A stretch of 43,146 nt of DNA from assembly GCA_020051775.1 (NCBI GenBank), contig JAGVQJ010000195.1, positions 1 through 43,146 of the forward strand, given 5' to 3'. The position numbers and the translations under genes were made by a program. Shown here one piece after another: positions 15,061-24,017 of the stretch. Source of the stretch: Calditrichota bacterium (GTDB lineage Bacteria > Electryoneota > B3-LCP). The notes under the pieces are model-generated. The model saw nothing but the letters and a program-made list of their open reading frames with translations. It was not told the origin of the DNA and did no database searches. The number at the start of each line of letters is the position of its first letter. Position 1 is the first letter of the stretch.

Positions 15061-16134
15061 TTAGGCAACCGTTATTTCTTTATTCAAATATACATCCTGA
15101 ATGGCGTTCAGCAGCTCGACGCCCTCCTTCATGGGTTTCTGGAAGGCTTTGCGGCCGCTGATCAAGCCGAGGCCTCCAGCGCGTTTGTTGATGACCGCCG
15201 TGCGCACCGCCCCCGCTAAATCGTTTTTGCCCGATTCGCCGCCGGAATTGATCAGCCCTACGCGCCCCATGTAGCCGTTGATCACTTGGTAGCGGGTCAT
15301 ATCAATGGGGTGATCTGAGGATAGTTCGGTGTACATGCGCTCGTCGTACTTGCCGTATTTCACGCCGGATTCATTGACGGCCTTATACCCGCCGTTGCGT
15401 TCGGGCAGCTTCTGTTTGACGATGTCGGCCTGAATGGTGGCGCCCAGGTGATTGGCCTGACCGGAAAGATCCGCGCTGGTCTCGTAATTCTTGCCGTTGA
15501 CCTTGAACCCTTCATTGCGCAGATAGCACCACAGAATGGTCGCCATCCCCAGTTCGTGAGCGTGCTGGAAAACTTGCGAAATCTCCACGATCTGCCGCGA
15601 GCTTTCGTCAGATCCGAAATAGATGGTGGCTCCCACCGCGGCGGCGCCCATGTCGAAGGCTTGATCCACGCTGCCGAAGAGAATTTGATCGTACTTGTTG
15701 GGGTAACTGAGGATTTCGTTATGGTTGATCTTCAAGATCATGGGGATGCGGTGAGCGTATTTCCTCGCCACCATTCCCAACACGCCCAGAGTAGATGCCA
15801 CACCGTTGCAACCCCCTTCGATGGCCAGCTTGACGATATTATCCGGATCGAAATACAGCGGGTTGGGAGCGAAGGAGGCTCCGGCAGAATGCTCGATCCC
15901 CTGATCCACCGGCAGGATGGACAGATAGCCGGTGCCCTTCAAGCGCCCCTGATGGAACAGCCATTGCAGCATCTGCAAGACGCGGATAGGGCGGTCGGTC
16001 GGCGCGAAGATGCGATCCACCCAGTCGGAGCCGGGTACATGCAGGGCCTGCTTGCTCACCTTGGGCTTGTCGAATCCCAGCAGAAAATCGGCCTCTTCCC
16101 CCAATAGCTGGATGATCTTGTTCAAGTCGTTCAT
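15061..16134 (-). CDS. fbaB: Fructose-bisphosphate aldolase, class I (FbaB/DhnA type)
   Basis: The enzyme cleaves fructose 1,6-bisphosphate to dihydroxyacetone phosphate and glyceraldehyde 3-phosphate through a Schiff-base lysine. The 357-residue protein has the DhnA-type motifs [39 protein letters not shown] (a candidate Schiff-base region), [12 protein letters not shown] and the [13 protein letters not shown] phosphate-binding loop. [15 protein letters not shown] follows. The length fits this prokaryotic class I group rather than class II zinc aldolases. A strong ribosome binding site, GGAAGGAGTAAATC, precedes the start. It leads a two-gene unit with pepT and is separated from sdhB by a repeat-filled gap. 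Confidence 0.94.
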   Translation of the reverse strand: MNDLNKIIQLLGEEADFLLGFDKPKVSKQALHVPGSDWVDRIFAPTDRPIRVLQMLQWLFHQGRLKGTGYLSILPVDQGIEHSAGASFAPNPLYFDPDNIVKLAIEGGCNGVASTLGVLGMVARKYAHRIPMILKINHNEILSYPNKYDQILFGSVDQAFDMGAAAVGATIYFGSDESSRQIVEISQVFQHAHELGMATILWCYLRNEGFKVNGKNYETSADLSGQANHLGATIQADIVKQKLPERNGGYKAVNESGVKYGKYDERMYTELSSDHPIDMTRYQVINGYMGRVGLINSGGESGKNDLAGAVRTAVINKRAGGLGLISGRKAFQKPMKEGVELLNAIQDVYLNKEITVA

Positions 16135-16230
16135 GATTTACTCCTTCCAGAATGGTTATAATCTGATACGGAAGAAATGTATGGAAAAGAAGGACACAAA
16201 AGACAAAAATACAGGAGACAGGAGATAATA

Positions 16231-16540
16231 ATTGGTAGGGCAGGCGTCCCTGCCTGCCGTCAAGTGTCATTCCCACGAAAGAGTCTGCCCGAGAATGTGT
16301 TTCTAGACCGTCATTCCCGCGAGGGATTTATCCCTTGTCTGGAATCTGTCAGGATTCCCCTGCTCCGCCCAGCGTTGAAACGCTGGGCTATTATACTGCG
16401 GCCCGTTAAAACGGGCGCTCAAACCATGTCATTCGCGAAGTAGGCACGACCGCCCGTACCGGGCGAAAGCGGGAATCCAGAGAATCAACCCCTCGCAGGG
16501 GCGGGCCCTTCCCCGCCCCTGCAAGACTCGCAACTCGTAA
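16231..16540. repeat. Block of small palindromic repeats between sdhB and the aldolase gene
   Basis: No gene is seen from 16135 to 16554. Several inverted repeats are present. GGCAGGC/GCCTGCC is at 16239-16258. GCCCAGCG/CGCTGGGC is at 16367-16388. GCCCGT/ACGGGC is at 16401-16416. A perfect 11-base stem, GCAGGGGCGGG with CCCGCCCCTGC, is at 16495-16522. Between them are two TCATTCCC motifs and, near the end, short CAACTCG-type direct repeats. The mixture looks like eroded copies of several dispersed intergenic repeat families. The large hairpin could stop transcription out of sdh. Confidence 0.6.
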
Positions 16541-16554
16541 CTCGCAACACGCAA

Positions 16555-17259
16555 CTAATACTTGTTTTCCACCGTCATGCGCCGCAAATGACAGATGGAT
16601 TCCGTCGGGTTGATGTGCTTGGGGCAGCAGTCGGTGCAGTTCATGATCGTATGGCAGCGCCACAGGCCGTGCTTATTGTCCAGCGCACCCACGCGGTCGG
16701 CAAATCCCTTATCCCGCGTGTCGAAGCTGTAGCGATACGCTTTCAGGATGGCTGCCGGGCCCAAGTAGTTCTTGTCAGCCCAGAAGCTCGGGCAGGAAGC
16801 TGTGCAACTGGCGCACAAGATGCAGCTCGTTGACACTTCGATCTTCTTGAAATCTTCCGGAGACTGGTAGCGTTCCTTGTCCGTAGGCGGCGGGTCGGGA
16901 TTGATTAGCCAATGCTTGACGCGGGCCAGCGCCTCGTAGAAGATCTCCATGTCCACGGCCAGATCCTTGATCGGCTTTAAGCCCGGCAACGGTTCGACGT
17001 GGATCACGCTCTGCTTCAAGAGCAGCGCTTGGGTTTCACAGGCCAGACGATTGAAGCCGTTGATCTTCATGGCGCAGGACCCGCAGATGCCGCTGCGGCA
17101 GGAACGGCGATACACCAGCGTCCCGTCCTGGTGCGCTTTGATCTCGCCCAGAGCGTCCAGGATGGTCATGCCCGGAGTCACCTCCACCGGGAAATCCTGC
17201 AAGTACGGCGCCTTGCCCGATTGTGGGTCGAAGCGGTAGACTTTAAAGGTTATTTTCAT
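16555..17259 (-). CDS. sdhB: Succinate dehydrogenase iron-sulfur subunit
   Basis: SdhB carries electrons from the flavin subunit to the quinone site through three iron-sulfur centres. I start it at 17259 (MKITFKVYRFDP), two bases after the sdhA stop, with GAGGAAA as ribosome binding site inside the end of sdhA. A longer in-frame extension overlaps sdhA and has no family resemblance. The 234-residue product shows SCRSGICGSCAM for the 2Fe-2S centre with its fourth Cys in RLACET. It then shows CILCASCTASCPSFW for 4Fe-4S, and CHTIMNCTDCCPKHINP for the 4Fe-4S and 3Fe-4S ligands. It is the last gene of sdhCDAB. Confidence 0.95.
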   Translation of the reverse strand: MKITFKVYRFDPQSGKAPYLQDFPVEVTPGMTILDALGEIKAHQDGTLVYRRSCRSGICGSCAMKINGFNRLACETQALLLKQSVIHVEPLPGLKPIKDLAVDMEIFYEALARVKHWLINPDPPPTDKERYQSPEDFKKIEVSTSCILCASCTASCPSFWADKNYLGPAAILKAYRYSFDTRDKGFADRVGALDNKHGLWRCHTIMNCTDCCPKHINPTESICHLRRMTVENKY

Positions 17260-17261
17260 GG

Positions 17262-19016
17262 TTAGTATTTCCTCTCTTTGGGCTGGAAGCGGGTAATCAC
17301 CACAGGCTTGTAATCCAGGCGAATCTTGCCTTCTTCGCGGTAAGCCAGAGTGTGCTTTAGCCATTTGGCGTCGTCGCGAGCGGGGTGGTCCGTGCGCCAG
17401 TGAGCGCCGCGGCATTCCTGGCGAGCTAATGCTCCTACCACGATCGTCTCCGCGAAGGAGAGCAAGTTGCCCAATTCGATGGCTTCCTGCAACTCGGTGT
17501 TGAACTCTTGGCTCTTGTCCTTGAGGCTGATGTTGCTGAACCGCTTCTTCAATTCGCCCAAGATCTGCAATTGCGCCTCCAAACCTTTGGCTTCACGAAA
17601 AATGCCCAGGTTTTTCTGCATGGTATCTTGCAGGTCGCCCCGGATGTCATAGAGATTCTCTTTGCCAGTGGCCTTGTAATACCAGTCAATCTGCGCCTGG
17701 GCTTCCTGTGCTGCTTCGGGTGGCAGGTCTTCATAAGTCAGATTACCGATGTCTCGAGCGATAGTGCGCCCCGTCTGGCGGCCGTGGAAGGTGGCGTCCA
17801 GAGTGCTGTTACATCCCAACCGGTTCGCGCCGTGAATGCTCATACAAGCGCATTCACCGGCAGCATATAATCCGCGCACTTCGGTGTTCTTCGCGTCGCA
17901 GACTACGCGGCCGGCCGCGTTCACGGGGATGCCGCCCATGGAATAGTGCGCCGTCGGCTGGATGGGCACCGGCGCTTTGGCTGGGTCTACGCCCACGAAA
18001 TTTTTGGATAGATCGAAGATCTGCGGCAACACTTCGCGCAGTTTGGCCTCGCCCAGATGCGTCACGTCCAGCCAGACGAAATCACCGGGTATCCCCTTGG
18101 ACTTTTGTTCCGGCGTCTGCGCGCCGCGGCCTTCGATGATCTCCGTCTGTATGGATCGCGACACCAGGTCGCGCGGCCCTAGCTCCATCAGGTTGGGAGC
18201 GTAGCGCTTCATGAAACGCTCCTCGTCCTTGTTCTTAAGATAGCCGCCTTCGCCTCTTGCGCCTTCCGTCATCAGAATGCCCGACTTGTACAGTCCCGTG
18301 GGATGAAACTGCACGAACTCCATGTCTTCCAGTGGCAGACCCGCGGTCAACGCCACGCCCAATCCATCGCCGGTATTGGCGAAGGCGTTCGTGGTAATGC
18401 GCCAGGCTCGGCCATACCCGCCGGTGCCGAACATGACCGCTTTGGCGTGGAATACGTGCAGGCCGCCGTGGCGGATGTCCCAGGCCACCACACCCCGGCA
18501 GACGTTATCTTTGATGATGAGATAGGTTACCAGGAATTCACTGTAGAAACGGACCGAGTTCTTCACGCATTGATCATATAAGCAATGCAGCACCACATGG
18601 CCGGTATAATCGGCGCTGTAGTTGGCGCGCAAGGCCGGCTTCTCGCCGAAGTTCAGGGTGTGCCCGCCAAACCGCCGCTGCGCGATCTTGCCTTCCGGGG
18701 TGCGCGAAAACGGCGTGCCCATGTGCTCCAGCTCGTACACCAGTTCGGGAGCTTCCCGGCACATGATCTCGATGGCGTCCTGGTCGCCCAGGTAGTCCGA
18801 CCCCTTCACGGTGTCGAACATGTGAAATTCCCAATTGTCATCATCGAGATTGCCCAGCGCTCCGGCCATGCCGCCTTGCGCCGCGCCCGAATGAGACCGG
18901 GTAGGGAAAATCTTGGTCAAAACGGCGACGTCGGCCACCTTGTTGGCTTCGATGGCAGCCCGCAAACCGGCCATGCCCGCGCCGATGATGAGGACTTCAT
19001 GCTGATGAATGGTCAT
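17262..19016 (-). CDS. sdhA: Succinate dehydrogenase flavoprotein subunit
   Basis: SdhA oxidises succinate to fumarate with covalently bound FAD. The 584 residues fit the family. LIIGAGMAGLRAAIEA near the N-terminus binds the ADP part of FAD. TRSHSGAAQGGMAGALG carries the His that links the flavin. Further motifs are QFHPTGLYKSGILMTEGARG, the catalytic-Arg region GGYLKNKDEERFMKRYAP, HYSMGGIPVN and HGANRLGCNSTLDATFHGRQ. The start codon overlaps the sdhD stop by four bases (ATGA), indicating translational coupling. Nothing in the sequence separates succinate oxidation from fumarate reduction, and I follow the subunit layout in calling it SDH. Confidence 0.96.
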   Translation of the reverse strand: MTIHQHEVLIIGAGMAGLRAAIEANKVADVAVLTKIFPTRSHSGAAQGGMAGALGNLDDDNWEFHMFDTVKGSDYLGDQDAIEIMCREAPELVYELEHMGTPFSRTPEGKIAQRRFGGHTLNFGEKPALRANYSADYTGHVVLHCLYDQCVKNSVRFYSEFLVTYLIIKDNVCRGVVAWDIRHGGLHVFHAKAVMFGTGGYGRAWRITTNAFANTGDGLGVALTAGLPLEDMEFVQFHPTGLYKSGILMTEGARGEGGYLKNKDEERFMKRYAPNLMELGPRDLVSRSIQTEIIEGRGAQTPEQKSKGIPGDFVWLDVTHLGEAKLREVLPQIFDLSKNFVGVDPAKAPVPIQPTAHYSMGGIPVNAAGRVVCDAKNTEVRGLYAAGECACMSIHGANRLGCNSTLDATFHGRQTGRTIARDIGNLTYEDLPPEAAQEAQAQIDWYYKATGKENLYDIRGDLQDTMQKNLGIFREAKGLEAQLQILGELKKRFSNISLKDKSQEFNTELQEAIELGNLLSFAETIVVGALARQECRGAHWRTDHPARDDAKWLKHTLAYREEGKIRLDYKPVVITRFQPKERKY

Positions 19017-19381
19017 AGCCCGCCTCCTCCCGGCGCCTTGAAGGCGATGATGGTCAGAGTGCCCAGCACCCCGACGATAATTCCCACCGTCCAGACCAGG
19101 CTGACCAAAACCAGGCGCAGGTTGTGGTTGTGCACGTAATCGCGAATGACCATCAGGAAACCGTAAAAACCGTGAATGATGGCCATGACCAGAAAGGTGA
19201 GATCAATGGTCTTCCACAAAGGCGTGGAGAGGCGCTGCGCCACGAGGTTAAACGTGACGTCGCCGTTGTTTGAGTAATGCAGTACCCAGAAATGAGCCAG
19301 CAGGGCGATCAACAGGAAGACTCCTGAGATCCTCTGGAAGAACCAGGCAAACGCCCCGCCGCTGCCGATACCTCGATCCAT
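19013..19381 (-). CDS. sdhD: Succinate dehydrogenase membrane anchor subunit
   Basis: This is a 122-residue membrane protein with three predicted helices, around residues 13-34, 60-80 and 88-115. It contains WFFQRISGVFLLIALLAHFW and a conserved-looking IHGFYGFLMVIRDY segment with a candidate heme-ligand His. I chose the ATG at 19381 because GAGG sits at the right distance. An in-frame TTG at 19414 would add eleven polar residues. A palindromic repeat (19424-19515) separates it from sdhC, and its stop codon overlaps the sdhA start. It anchors the SdhAB dimer to the inner membrane and takes part in quinone reduction. Confidence 0.88.
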   Translation of the reverse strand: MDRGIGSGGAFAWFFQRISGVFLLIALLAHFWVLHYSNNGDVTFNLVAQRLSTPLWKTIDLTFLVMAIIHGFYGFLMVIRDYVHNHNLRLVLVSLVWTVGIIVGVLGTLTIIAFKAPGGGGL

Positions 19382-19423
19382 TTTATTTTCCTCTATATAA
19401 TTAGAATTTTCCAAGTGACTTTA

Positions 19424-19515
19424 GTCATTGCGAGGAAGCCCTTGAGGGCTGACGAAGCAATCTCCTCGGGATTTGATGGGATTGCTTCACCGGCTGAAGC
19501 CGGATTCGCAATGAC
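19424..19515. repeat. MITE-like palindromic repeat inside the sdh operon, copy 1
   Basis: The ends GTCATTGCGA and TCGCAATGAC are inverted repeats, and the interior carries GACGAAGCAATCTC and GGGATTGCTTC, also inverted to each other. A second copy, with different interior, is at 33203-33283. This matches the widespread intergenic repeat type beginning GTCATTGCGAG. It fills the spacer between sdhC and sdhD, so the transcript would contain a large hairpin there. Confidence 0.75.
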
Positions 19516-19520
19516 TGATA

Positions 19521-19871
19521 TTATAGCACCCCGCCATGATGCAGGAAGGGAATCGCTCCGGCGATGAAAATCACTGCGCCGATGGCCATCAGCACCCAGA
19601 AGATCAAGGCGTGCTTGGCGGTGCCGTTGGCGAAGTCAATCAGACCGACGCGGATGCCGTTCAGGCTGTGGTAAATCACCGCACCCAACAGCCCGATCTC
19701 CAGGAGCTTGAACAGCGGCTGATTCAGGAATGCCATCACCTTGTTGAAATTCTCCGGCTGGTACAGGCTGCTGACCACGTAGAGGTGCATAACCAGGTAC
19801 ACCGACAGCGCCAGTCCCGAAACCCGGTGCAGGACGAACGCCCACTGCCCGGTTCTCCACTTGTAACGCAT
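19521..19871 (-). CDS. sdhC: Succinate dehydrogenase cytochrome b subunit
   Basis: This 116-residue membrane protein has three helices. HRVSGLALSVYLVMHLYVVS in the first matches the SdhC signature (HR.SG). IYHSLNGIRVGLIDF in the second carries the His expected to ligate heme b. Together with SdhD it forms the quinone-binding membrane anchor. AAGGAGACTCT is a good ribosome binding site. It is the first gene of sdhCDAB. The preceding lipoprotein gene ends only 43 bases upstream, and a weak TTGACG element lies near its 3' end, so either read-through or an internal promoter is possible. Confidence 0.92.
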   Translation of the reverse strand: MRYKWRTGQWAFVLHRVSGLALSVYLVMHLYVVSSLYQPENFNKVMAFLNQPLFKLLEIGLLGAVIYHSLNGIRVGLIDFANGTAKHALIFWVLMAIGAVIFIAGAIPFLHHGGVL

Positions 19872-19914
19872 AGAGTCTCCTTGTATTTAGTCGTATTCGA
19901 TCTCGCTTCGGCTT

Positions 19915-21057
19915 TCATTCCACGTCAAGCCGGAGAATTTTTAGATTGCCGTATGTCTGACCCATATAAGTTGAATAACCACAAATCACATAACCATTTT
20001 CAGAAACTTGGGCGATGCTCTTGCCTCGATCGATGCAGCCTCCATTTTCTGGCGTCATCGTCCATAAAATACTCCCGGTAGGATTCGTCTTGACGACAAG
20101 CATGGTGTAGTCTTGAAATCCCACAGCAATGTACCCCCCATCTTGAGTCTCTTCGACGTCACTCCCCGATCCCGGTTGCGTTATTCGCCAGATTTCATTT
20201 CCCTCGGGATCGGTTTTAATTAGTATGAGCTGATACTCATAACCGAGAACGGCTGAATATCCGGCAATGATAAAGCCGTTGTCGGAGGTGCGCTCGAGGC
20301 TTTGACCAGCACAGTATTCCATTTCGTTAAAAGTCCGGCACCATAAGGAATCTCCGTTCTCGTCAACCTTCATAAGTAAGAGAGGTCCGGCGGCACTACC
20401 GGTGGCCACGTATCCGCCATCGGCGGAGGCGGCGACGTCATAGAATGTCATCGGCTGATTCTGGTTGCCGAATTTTCGATTCCAGATCATGTTTCCCTGA
20501 GCATCGGTCTTGATCATCCAGGCTTCAAGCCAATCATAGGAGCCTCCCGCAACGGTACCGGCGACGATATATCCGCCTTGATTGAGGGCAACAACTCCAT
20601 AACCTTCGTCCACCTGTGTCGAGTCGAATGCCTGGCTCCACTCGACAGTCCCCAATGGATCGGTTTTGACCAACCAGACGTCGGTATCCTCCGACTCACC
20701 GGGTTGGATCATGCCCGTGTAGATAAATCCGCCGTCATTCGCCCTCTTTACGCGGTAGAAGGTGCCATCATGGTCTTCGTTAAAAATATGATCCCAAGCC
20801 AAATTGCCGAGTGAGTCGGCTTTAACCAGCCATCCGCTCATGCCGTAGGGATCAATGGATCGCGCTGAACCGGCGATGATAAAACTTCCATCCGAGGCCA
20901 CCTGCAAGCTATTACCCACTTCCGGTTCCGAGGGTGATCCATAAACCGATGTCCAGGTGACTTGGGGCGAATATGATCGCGTCGGCGAAGAATCTTCCGC
21001 ACATGAGATAAAGAGCACGGCCAGGCACATTAAAACAACGGTGAGATCCTTTTTCAT
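19915..21057 (-). CDS. Lipoprotein with beta-propeller-like repeats, paralogue A
   Basis: The 380-residue product has a lipoprotein signal (LFISC, Cys19). It then has about six or seven repeats of roughly 45-50 residues of the form DGGYI..G.....  W..KTD..GN..W, for example DGGFIYTGM followed by DVWLVKTDPLGTVEW, and NGFIIAGYS followed by LILIKTDPEGNEIW. Such repeats are predicted to fold as a beta propeller on the cell surface or in the periplasm. The RBS context GGAGGAATCATGAAA matches that of the secreted paralogue at 7390. The next gene upstream (21143-22321) is a paralogue. The molecular function of this repeat family is not established. Confidence 0.87.
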   Translation of the reverse strand: MKKDLTVVLMCLAVLFISCAEDSSPTRSYSPQVTWTSVYGSPSEPEVGNSLQVASDGSFIIAGSARSIDPYGMSGWLVKADSLGNLAWDHIFNEDHDGTFYRVKRANDGGFIYTGMIQPGESEDTDVWLVKTDPLGTVEWSQAFDSTQVDEGYGVVALNQGGYIVAGTVAGGSYDWLEAWMIKTDAQGNMIWNRKFGNQNQPMTFYDVAASADGGYVATGSAAGPLLLMKVDENGDSLWCRTFNEMEYCAGQSLERTSDNGFIIAGYSAVLGYEYQLILIKTDPEGNEIWRITQPGSGSDVEETQDGGYIAVGFQDYTMLVVKTNPTGSILWTMTPENGGCIDRGKSIAQVSENGYVICGYSTYMGQTYGNLKILRLDVE

Positions 21058-21142
21058 GATTCCTCCAGTAATATAAGACTTCGAACCTGGGACGCTGCTG
21101 TGTAATGATTAAAGCCAACGGAGTTTATTAAACGTATGTAAT

Positions 21143-22321
21143 TCAGTCCATCTTCACCACCCAAAAATTCGATACCGCCCCGACCGGCGTCAAAAATCCG
21201 CTCACCGCGCAACTGCCATCGGAAGTCTCCACCACGCCGGTGCCGCGGTCGTCGCCGCCCCCGCCCATGACCATTTGCCAGATCCCCACTCCCAGAGCGT
21301 CGGTTTTCATTAAAAAGAGATTATTGAAATTCTGCGAATCCAGAACGTAACCGGTCGCCAGAAAGCCGCCGTCTGCACAGGCATCCAAGTGCTGACCGAT
21401 GAGCTGCGCACCGAAAGCGTGAGGTGTGATCCACTCCTGGTTGCCCAGCGAGTCGGTCTTGATAAACTGTAGGAACGCGCTGCCGCTCGGGTAACCGATC
21501 ATATTCCCATTCGTGCCCGCCAGAAGATAGCCTCCGTCGGCGGTTAGTTCCAATCCCCAGCAGGTCAGTTCAAGCCCGGATTCATACGTGCGACTCCAGA
21601 GCACTTGACCGGCGTTGTTCAATTTGAACAACCAATATGAATAGTGGATGGCTCCGTATTGCGGTAAGCCCAAACGGCCTGCTACGATGAATCCCCCCTC
21701 GACTACTCTGATGCACCTCGCCTCGTCATCATAGTTCTGGCCGTAAGCATGGGTCCAGATCGAATCGCCGTCGCTTCCAGTCAGGATCACATAAGCATCG
21801 CGGCCTCCGGCGCCTTCGCTGTCGGTCACTCCCGCGAGGACGAAACCGCCGGACGGGGTGAGTTCCACATCATACCCCACATCATATTCGTACCCCCCGA
21901 AATCACGCATCCAGCGCAAACCGCCGTAGGCGTGGACCGTCGCCAGCAGGACGTTGTTTGGTCCGCCGACGCCGCCGATGCCTCCGGTGATGACGTACCC
22001 GCCCTCTGGTAACTGGCGTACGTCATTCCCGCCGCTCTCCCAGTTATCCAGCGGCAGGGAGGTCCATTCAGTGCCGCCCTCCGCCGTAAGTTTGGTGATC
22101 CACAACCGGTACAATGTGTTTTGCCCGGTGATCAAGAATCCGCCGTCAGCGGTATACTCCAGAGCGCAACCAAAGTGCAGGTCGGCGCCGTAAAACGTCC
22201 GGCTCCAAGCGCTGTCTGGCGGGGGAGCCAGATTGCCGCCCATAATGTGGGTTTGATCTGAGCAGGAGGCAAGGATCAAGGTGATGACTAACGCCGCAAT
22301 TCCATTCACAGAACTCATCAT
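21143..22321 (-). CDS. Lipoprotein with beta-propeller-like repeats, paralogue B
   Basis: The 392-residue protein has a hydrophobic signal and lipobox LASC (Cys20). Repeats of the same type as its downstream paralogue follow: TADGGFLITGQ, PEGGYVITGGIGG, PSGGFVLAGVTDS, VEGGFIVAGRLG, TADGGYLLAGTNG and DGGFLATGYVL. Each is followed by a W..K.D..G...W strand. The C-terminus ends VSNFWVVKMD without a sorting domain, so attachment is through the lipid. It lies 51 bases downstream of a small membrane-protein gene and is likely part of the same transcript. The function is unknown. Confidence 0.87.
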   Translation of the reverse strand: MMSSVNGIAALVITLILASCSDQTHIMGGNLAPPPDSAWSRTFYGADLHFGCALEYTADGGFLITGQNTLYRLWITKLTAEGGTEWTSLPLDNWESGGNDVRQLPEGGYVITGGIGGVGGPNNVLLATVHAYGGLRWMRDFGGYEYDVGYDVELTPSGGFVLAGVTDSEGAGGRDAYVILTGSDGDSIWTHAYGQNYDDEARCIRVVEGGFIVAGRLGLPQYGAIHYSYWLFKLNNAGQVLWSRTYESGLELTCWGLELTADGGYLLAGTNGNMIGYPSGSAFLQFIKTDSLGNQEWITPHAFGAQLIGQHLDACADGGFLATGYVLDSQNFNNLFLMKTDALGVGIWQMVMGGGGDDRGTGVVETSDGSCAVSGFLTPVGAVSNFWVVKMD

Positions 22322-22372
22322 CGCACCAGGTTGGTGGAAGAGTCAAAAATCAGACCATAATCATCCAATATT

Positions 22373-22741
22373 CTAAATCGCTCTAATCCCCAGCGCCGCC
22401 CAGGCGAACGCCGTCGCGCCGCAACTGAGCAGGATCAATGCGCGATAAATCGGCCGTTGGGGCAGATTCGGTGTGAAACTATTCACCAGAAAAACTGTAG
22501 GATTGCCTAAACTACCCACGACCAGTGGCCCGGTAATCCACACCGGGATCGGTTGCAAGACCGTTCCCGCCAGTATCAGCAGGATCCCCATGAAAAAGTA
22601 ATCCAGGTGTGCCTGCAGGAGCTGTTTACGATCTTTAAGCCATCCGGGAAAAAGTCGCCCTGCACCCTCGAATAGAAACAGAGGGACAATCACTGCCGAA
22701 AAGGCGATTTCCAAAATACCCAACCGTGTCAGGTTATGCAT
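22373..22741 (-). CDS. Small four-helix membrane protein
   Basis: The 122 residues contain four predicted membrane segments, around 7-27, 45-63, 68-88 and 100-120. The loop segment LLQAHLDYFFMGILLILAG and the helix layout recall the hydroxylaminobenzene-mutase-like (HabA) membrane family, but the resemblance is only visual. It starts 16 bases after the O-antigen-ligase-like gene, so the two are probably co-transcribed. No function is assigned. Confidence 0.7.
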   Translation of the reverse strand: MHNLTRLGILEIAFSAVIVPLFLFEGAGRLFPGWLKDRKQLLQAHLDYFFMGILLILAGTVLQPIPVWITGPLVVGSLGNPTVFLVNSFTPNLPQRPIYRALILLSCGATAFAWAALGIRAI

Positions 22742-22757
22742 TAATAGTATTCACTTT

Positions 22758-23993
22758 TTAGTTTTTACTTTTTAGTTCTGAGGCCGATAGTTGTATGCTC
22801 ACTCCCACTGTAAACCACAGCAACAAGGCGTTCTCCGCGTCACTTTGATAACATTGAAACAGACCGCCGAACAACAGCGCCAGCAAGGCCACCCAAAAGC
22901 CCAACCGCAAGTCTCGCGCTTCGCCTTGCACGCGCCAGATTGCCAACCCTCCTTTAATAATTATGTATCCCCACAGCAGCACAAATATCGCGGCCCCGAT
23001 CAAGCCTCCTTCCACCGCTGAGGCTAAAAAATCGTTGTGTGCGTGAGCCGTGGTGCTGTATAGATCATAAGGAACCTTGTGCAGCTCAAAGGCGGGCTTC
23101 CAGCCATTGGTGCCGACACCGGCGATAGGATAAGCTTGGATGATGTTCAGGGCGCTCTTCCACAAATAGAGGCGTGTGGGGTCGCCTTGTTCTTGATGAG
23201 TACGGGCTAATCCGAGACCAAAGAGCATCCGTTGGCCGGAAGCGTTGAAGATCGTCCCTGAGAGAATGATTAGCGCCAGAATCAGCGTGATGCCCGCCAG
23301 CTTCAATCGCCGCGAGCCCAACACCGCCAAAAGCGCTCCACCACCGATCAGCCCCAGCATCATGGATCGAGCCATCGAAACAACGACGCTGACCGCACCC
23401 GCCAGTGACAACAACCCGGTCTTCATTCGGCTTTTCGATCCCACCGCCAGAGACGCCGGCAACGCCAGAGCAATCATCCCGGCGAAAGTCAGGTGGAAGT
23501 TCTGCAGGCCGGTGGCATGATAATGGTCGAAAAGGATTTTCAATGGCCGCTGGCGCACCAGATCCCAACCCCAGAAATATTGTACGGCAGCGTACCAAGC
23601 TTCGATGAACAACAGCACGGTAACGTACCGATAGGCTTGCCCCAGACGCCGAATGTCGGCGCCCACTATCAGACCAGGGATAATGGCCAACAGGGTGGAT
23701 CGTCGCTCGAGCCAGACGCCCCAGAGAGCCGGAAACGGAGCCAAAGCGCTCGCTAAAAAACTCCACAGCAGGTAAAGGCCTGCCAGCGCCAGCAGGGTTC
23801 TGGTCTTATGCAGGGGGAGTGAAGCTCGAAAAGTCAGGCCACCGGCAATGATTACAACCAGCAGGATGTTGGCTGCGGCGATGGAGATTAAGGTTGCCAA
23901 AGGGAAAAGAATACATGACCAAATCCAGACCTGGTGCGAGACCGCAGCCCAGCGGCCGGCAAATTGTGTCTTGGCCGGCGCTTGATTTTCCAT
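22758..23993 (-). CDS. O-antigen ligase/polymerase-like membrane protein (Wzy_C family)
   Basis: The 411-residue protein has about ten to twelve hydrophobic helices. A large periplasmic loop, around residues 265-325, carries the ligase landmarks RLYLWKSALNIIQAYPIAGVG and TAHAHNDFLASAVEGGLIG, including the conserved Arg and His residues of the WaaL/Wzy_C family. These enzymes transfer polyprenyl-linked glycans to lipid A core, protein or another glycan on the periplasmic face. The acceptor cannot be told from sequence. The gene lies in a tight minus-strand run with a membrane glycosyltransferase (25103-26605), which supports a role in surface glycan assembly. Confidence 0.85.
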   Translation of the reverse strand: MENQAPAKTQFAGRWAAVSHQVWIWSCILFPLATLISIAAANILLVVIIAGGLTFRASLPLHKTRTLLALAGLYLLWSFLASALAPFPALWGVWLERRSTLLAIIPGLIVGADIRRLGQAYRYVTVLLFIEAWYAAVQYFWGWDLVRQRPLKILFDHYHATGLQNFHLTFAGMIALALPASLAVGSKSRMKTGLLSLAGAVSVVVSMARSMMLGLIGGGALLAVLGSRRLKLAGITLILALIILSGTIFNASGQRMLFGLGLARTHQEQGDPTRLYLWKSALNIIQAYPIAGVGTNGWKPAFELHKVPYDLYSTTAHAHNDFLASAVEGGLIGAAIFVLLWGYIIIKGGLAIWRVQGEARDLRLGFWVALLALLFGGLFQCYQSDAENALLLWFTVGVSIQLSASELKSKN

Positions 23994-24017
23994 GATCTTG
24001 TTTCCCGGCGTTGATTT

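Noticed and set aside
15448-16107. Plus-strand frame of about 219 codons opposite the aldolase gene
   Set aside because: It is antisense to a clear class I aldolase and has no family resemblance of its own.
16135-16554. CRISPR-like appearance of multiple short repeats
   Set aside because: The repeats differ from one another, are palindromes of several types and have no regular spacing or cas genes.
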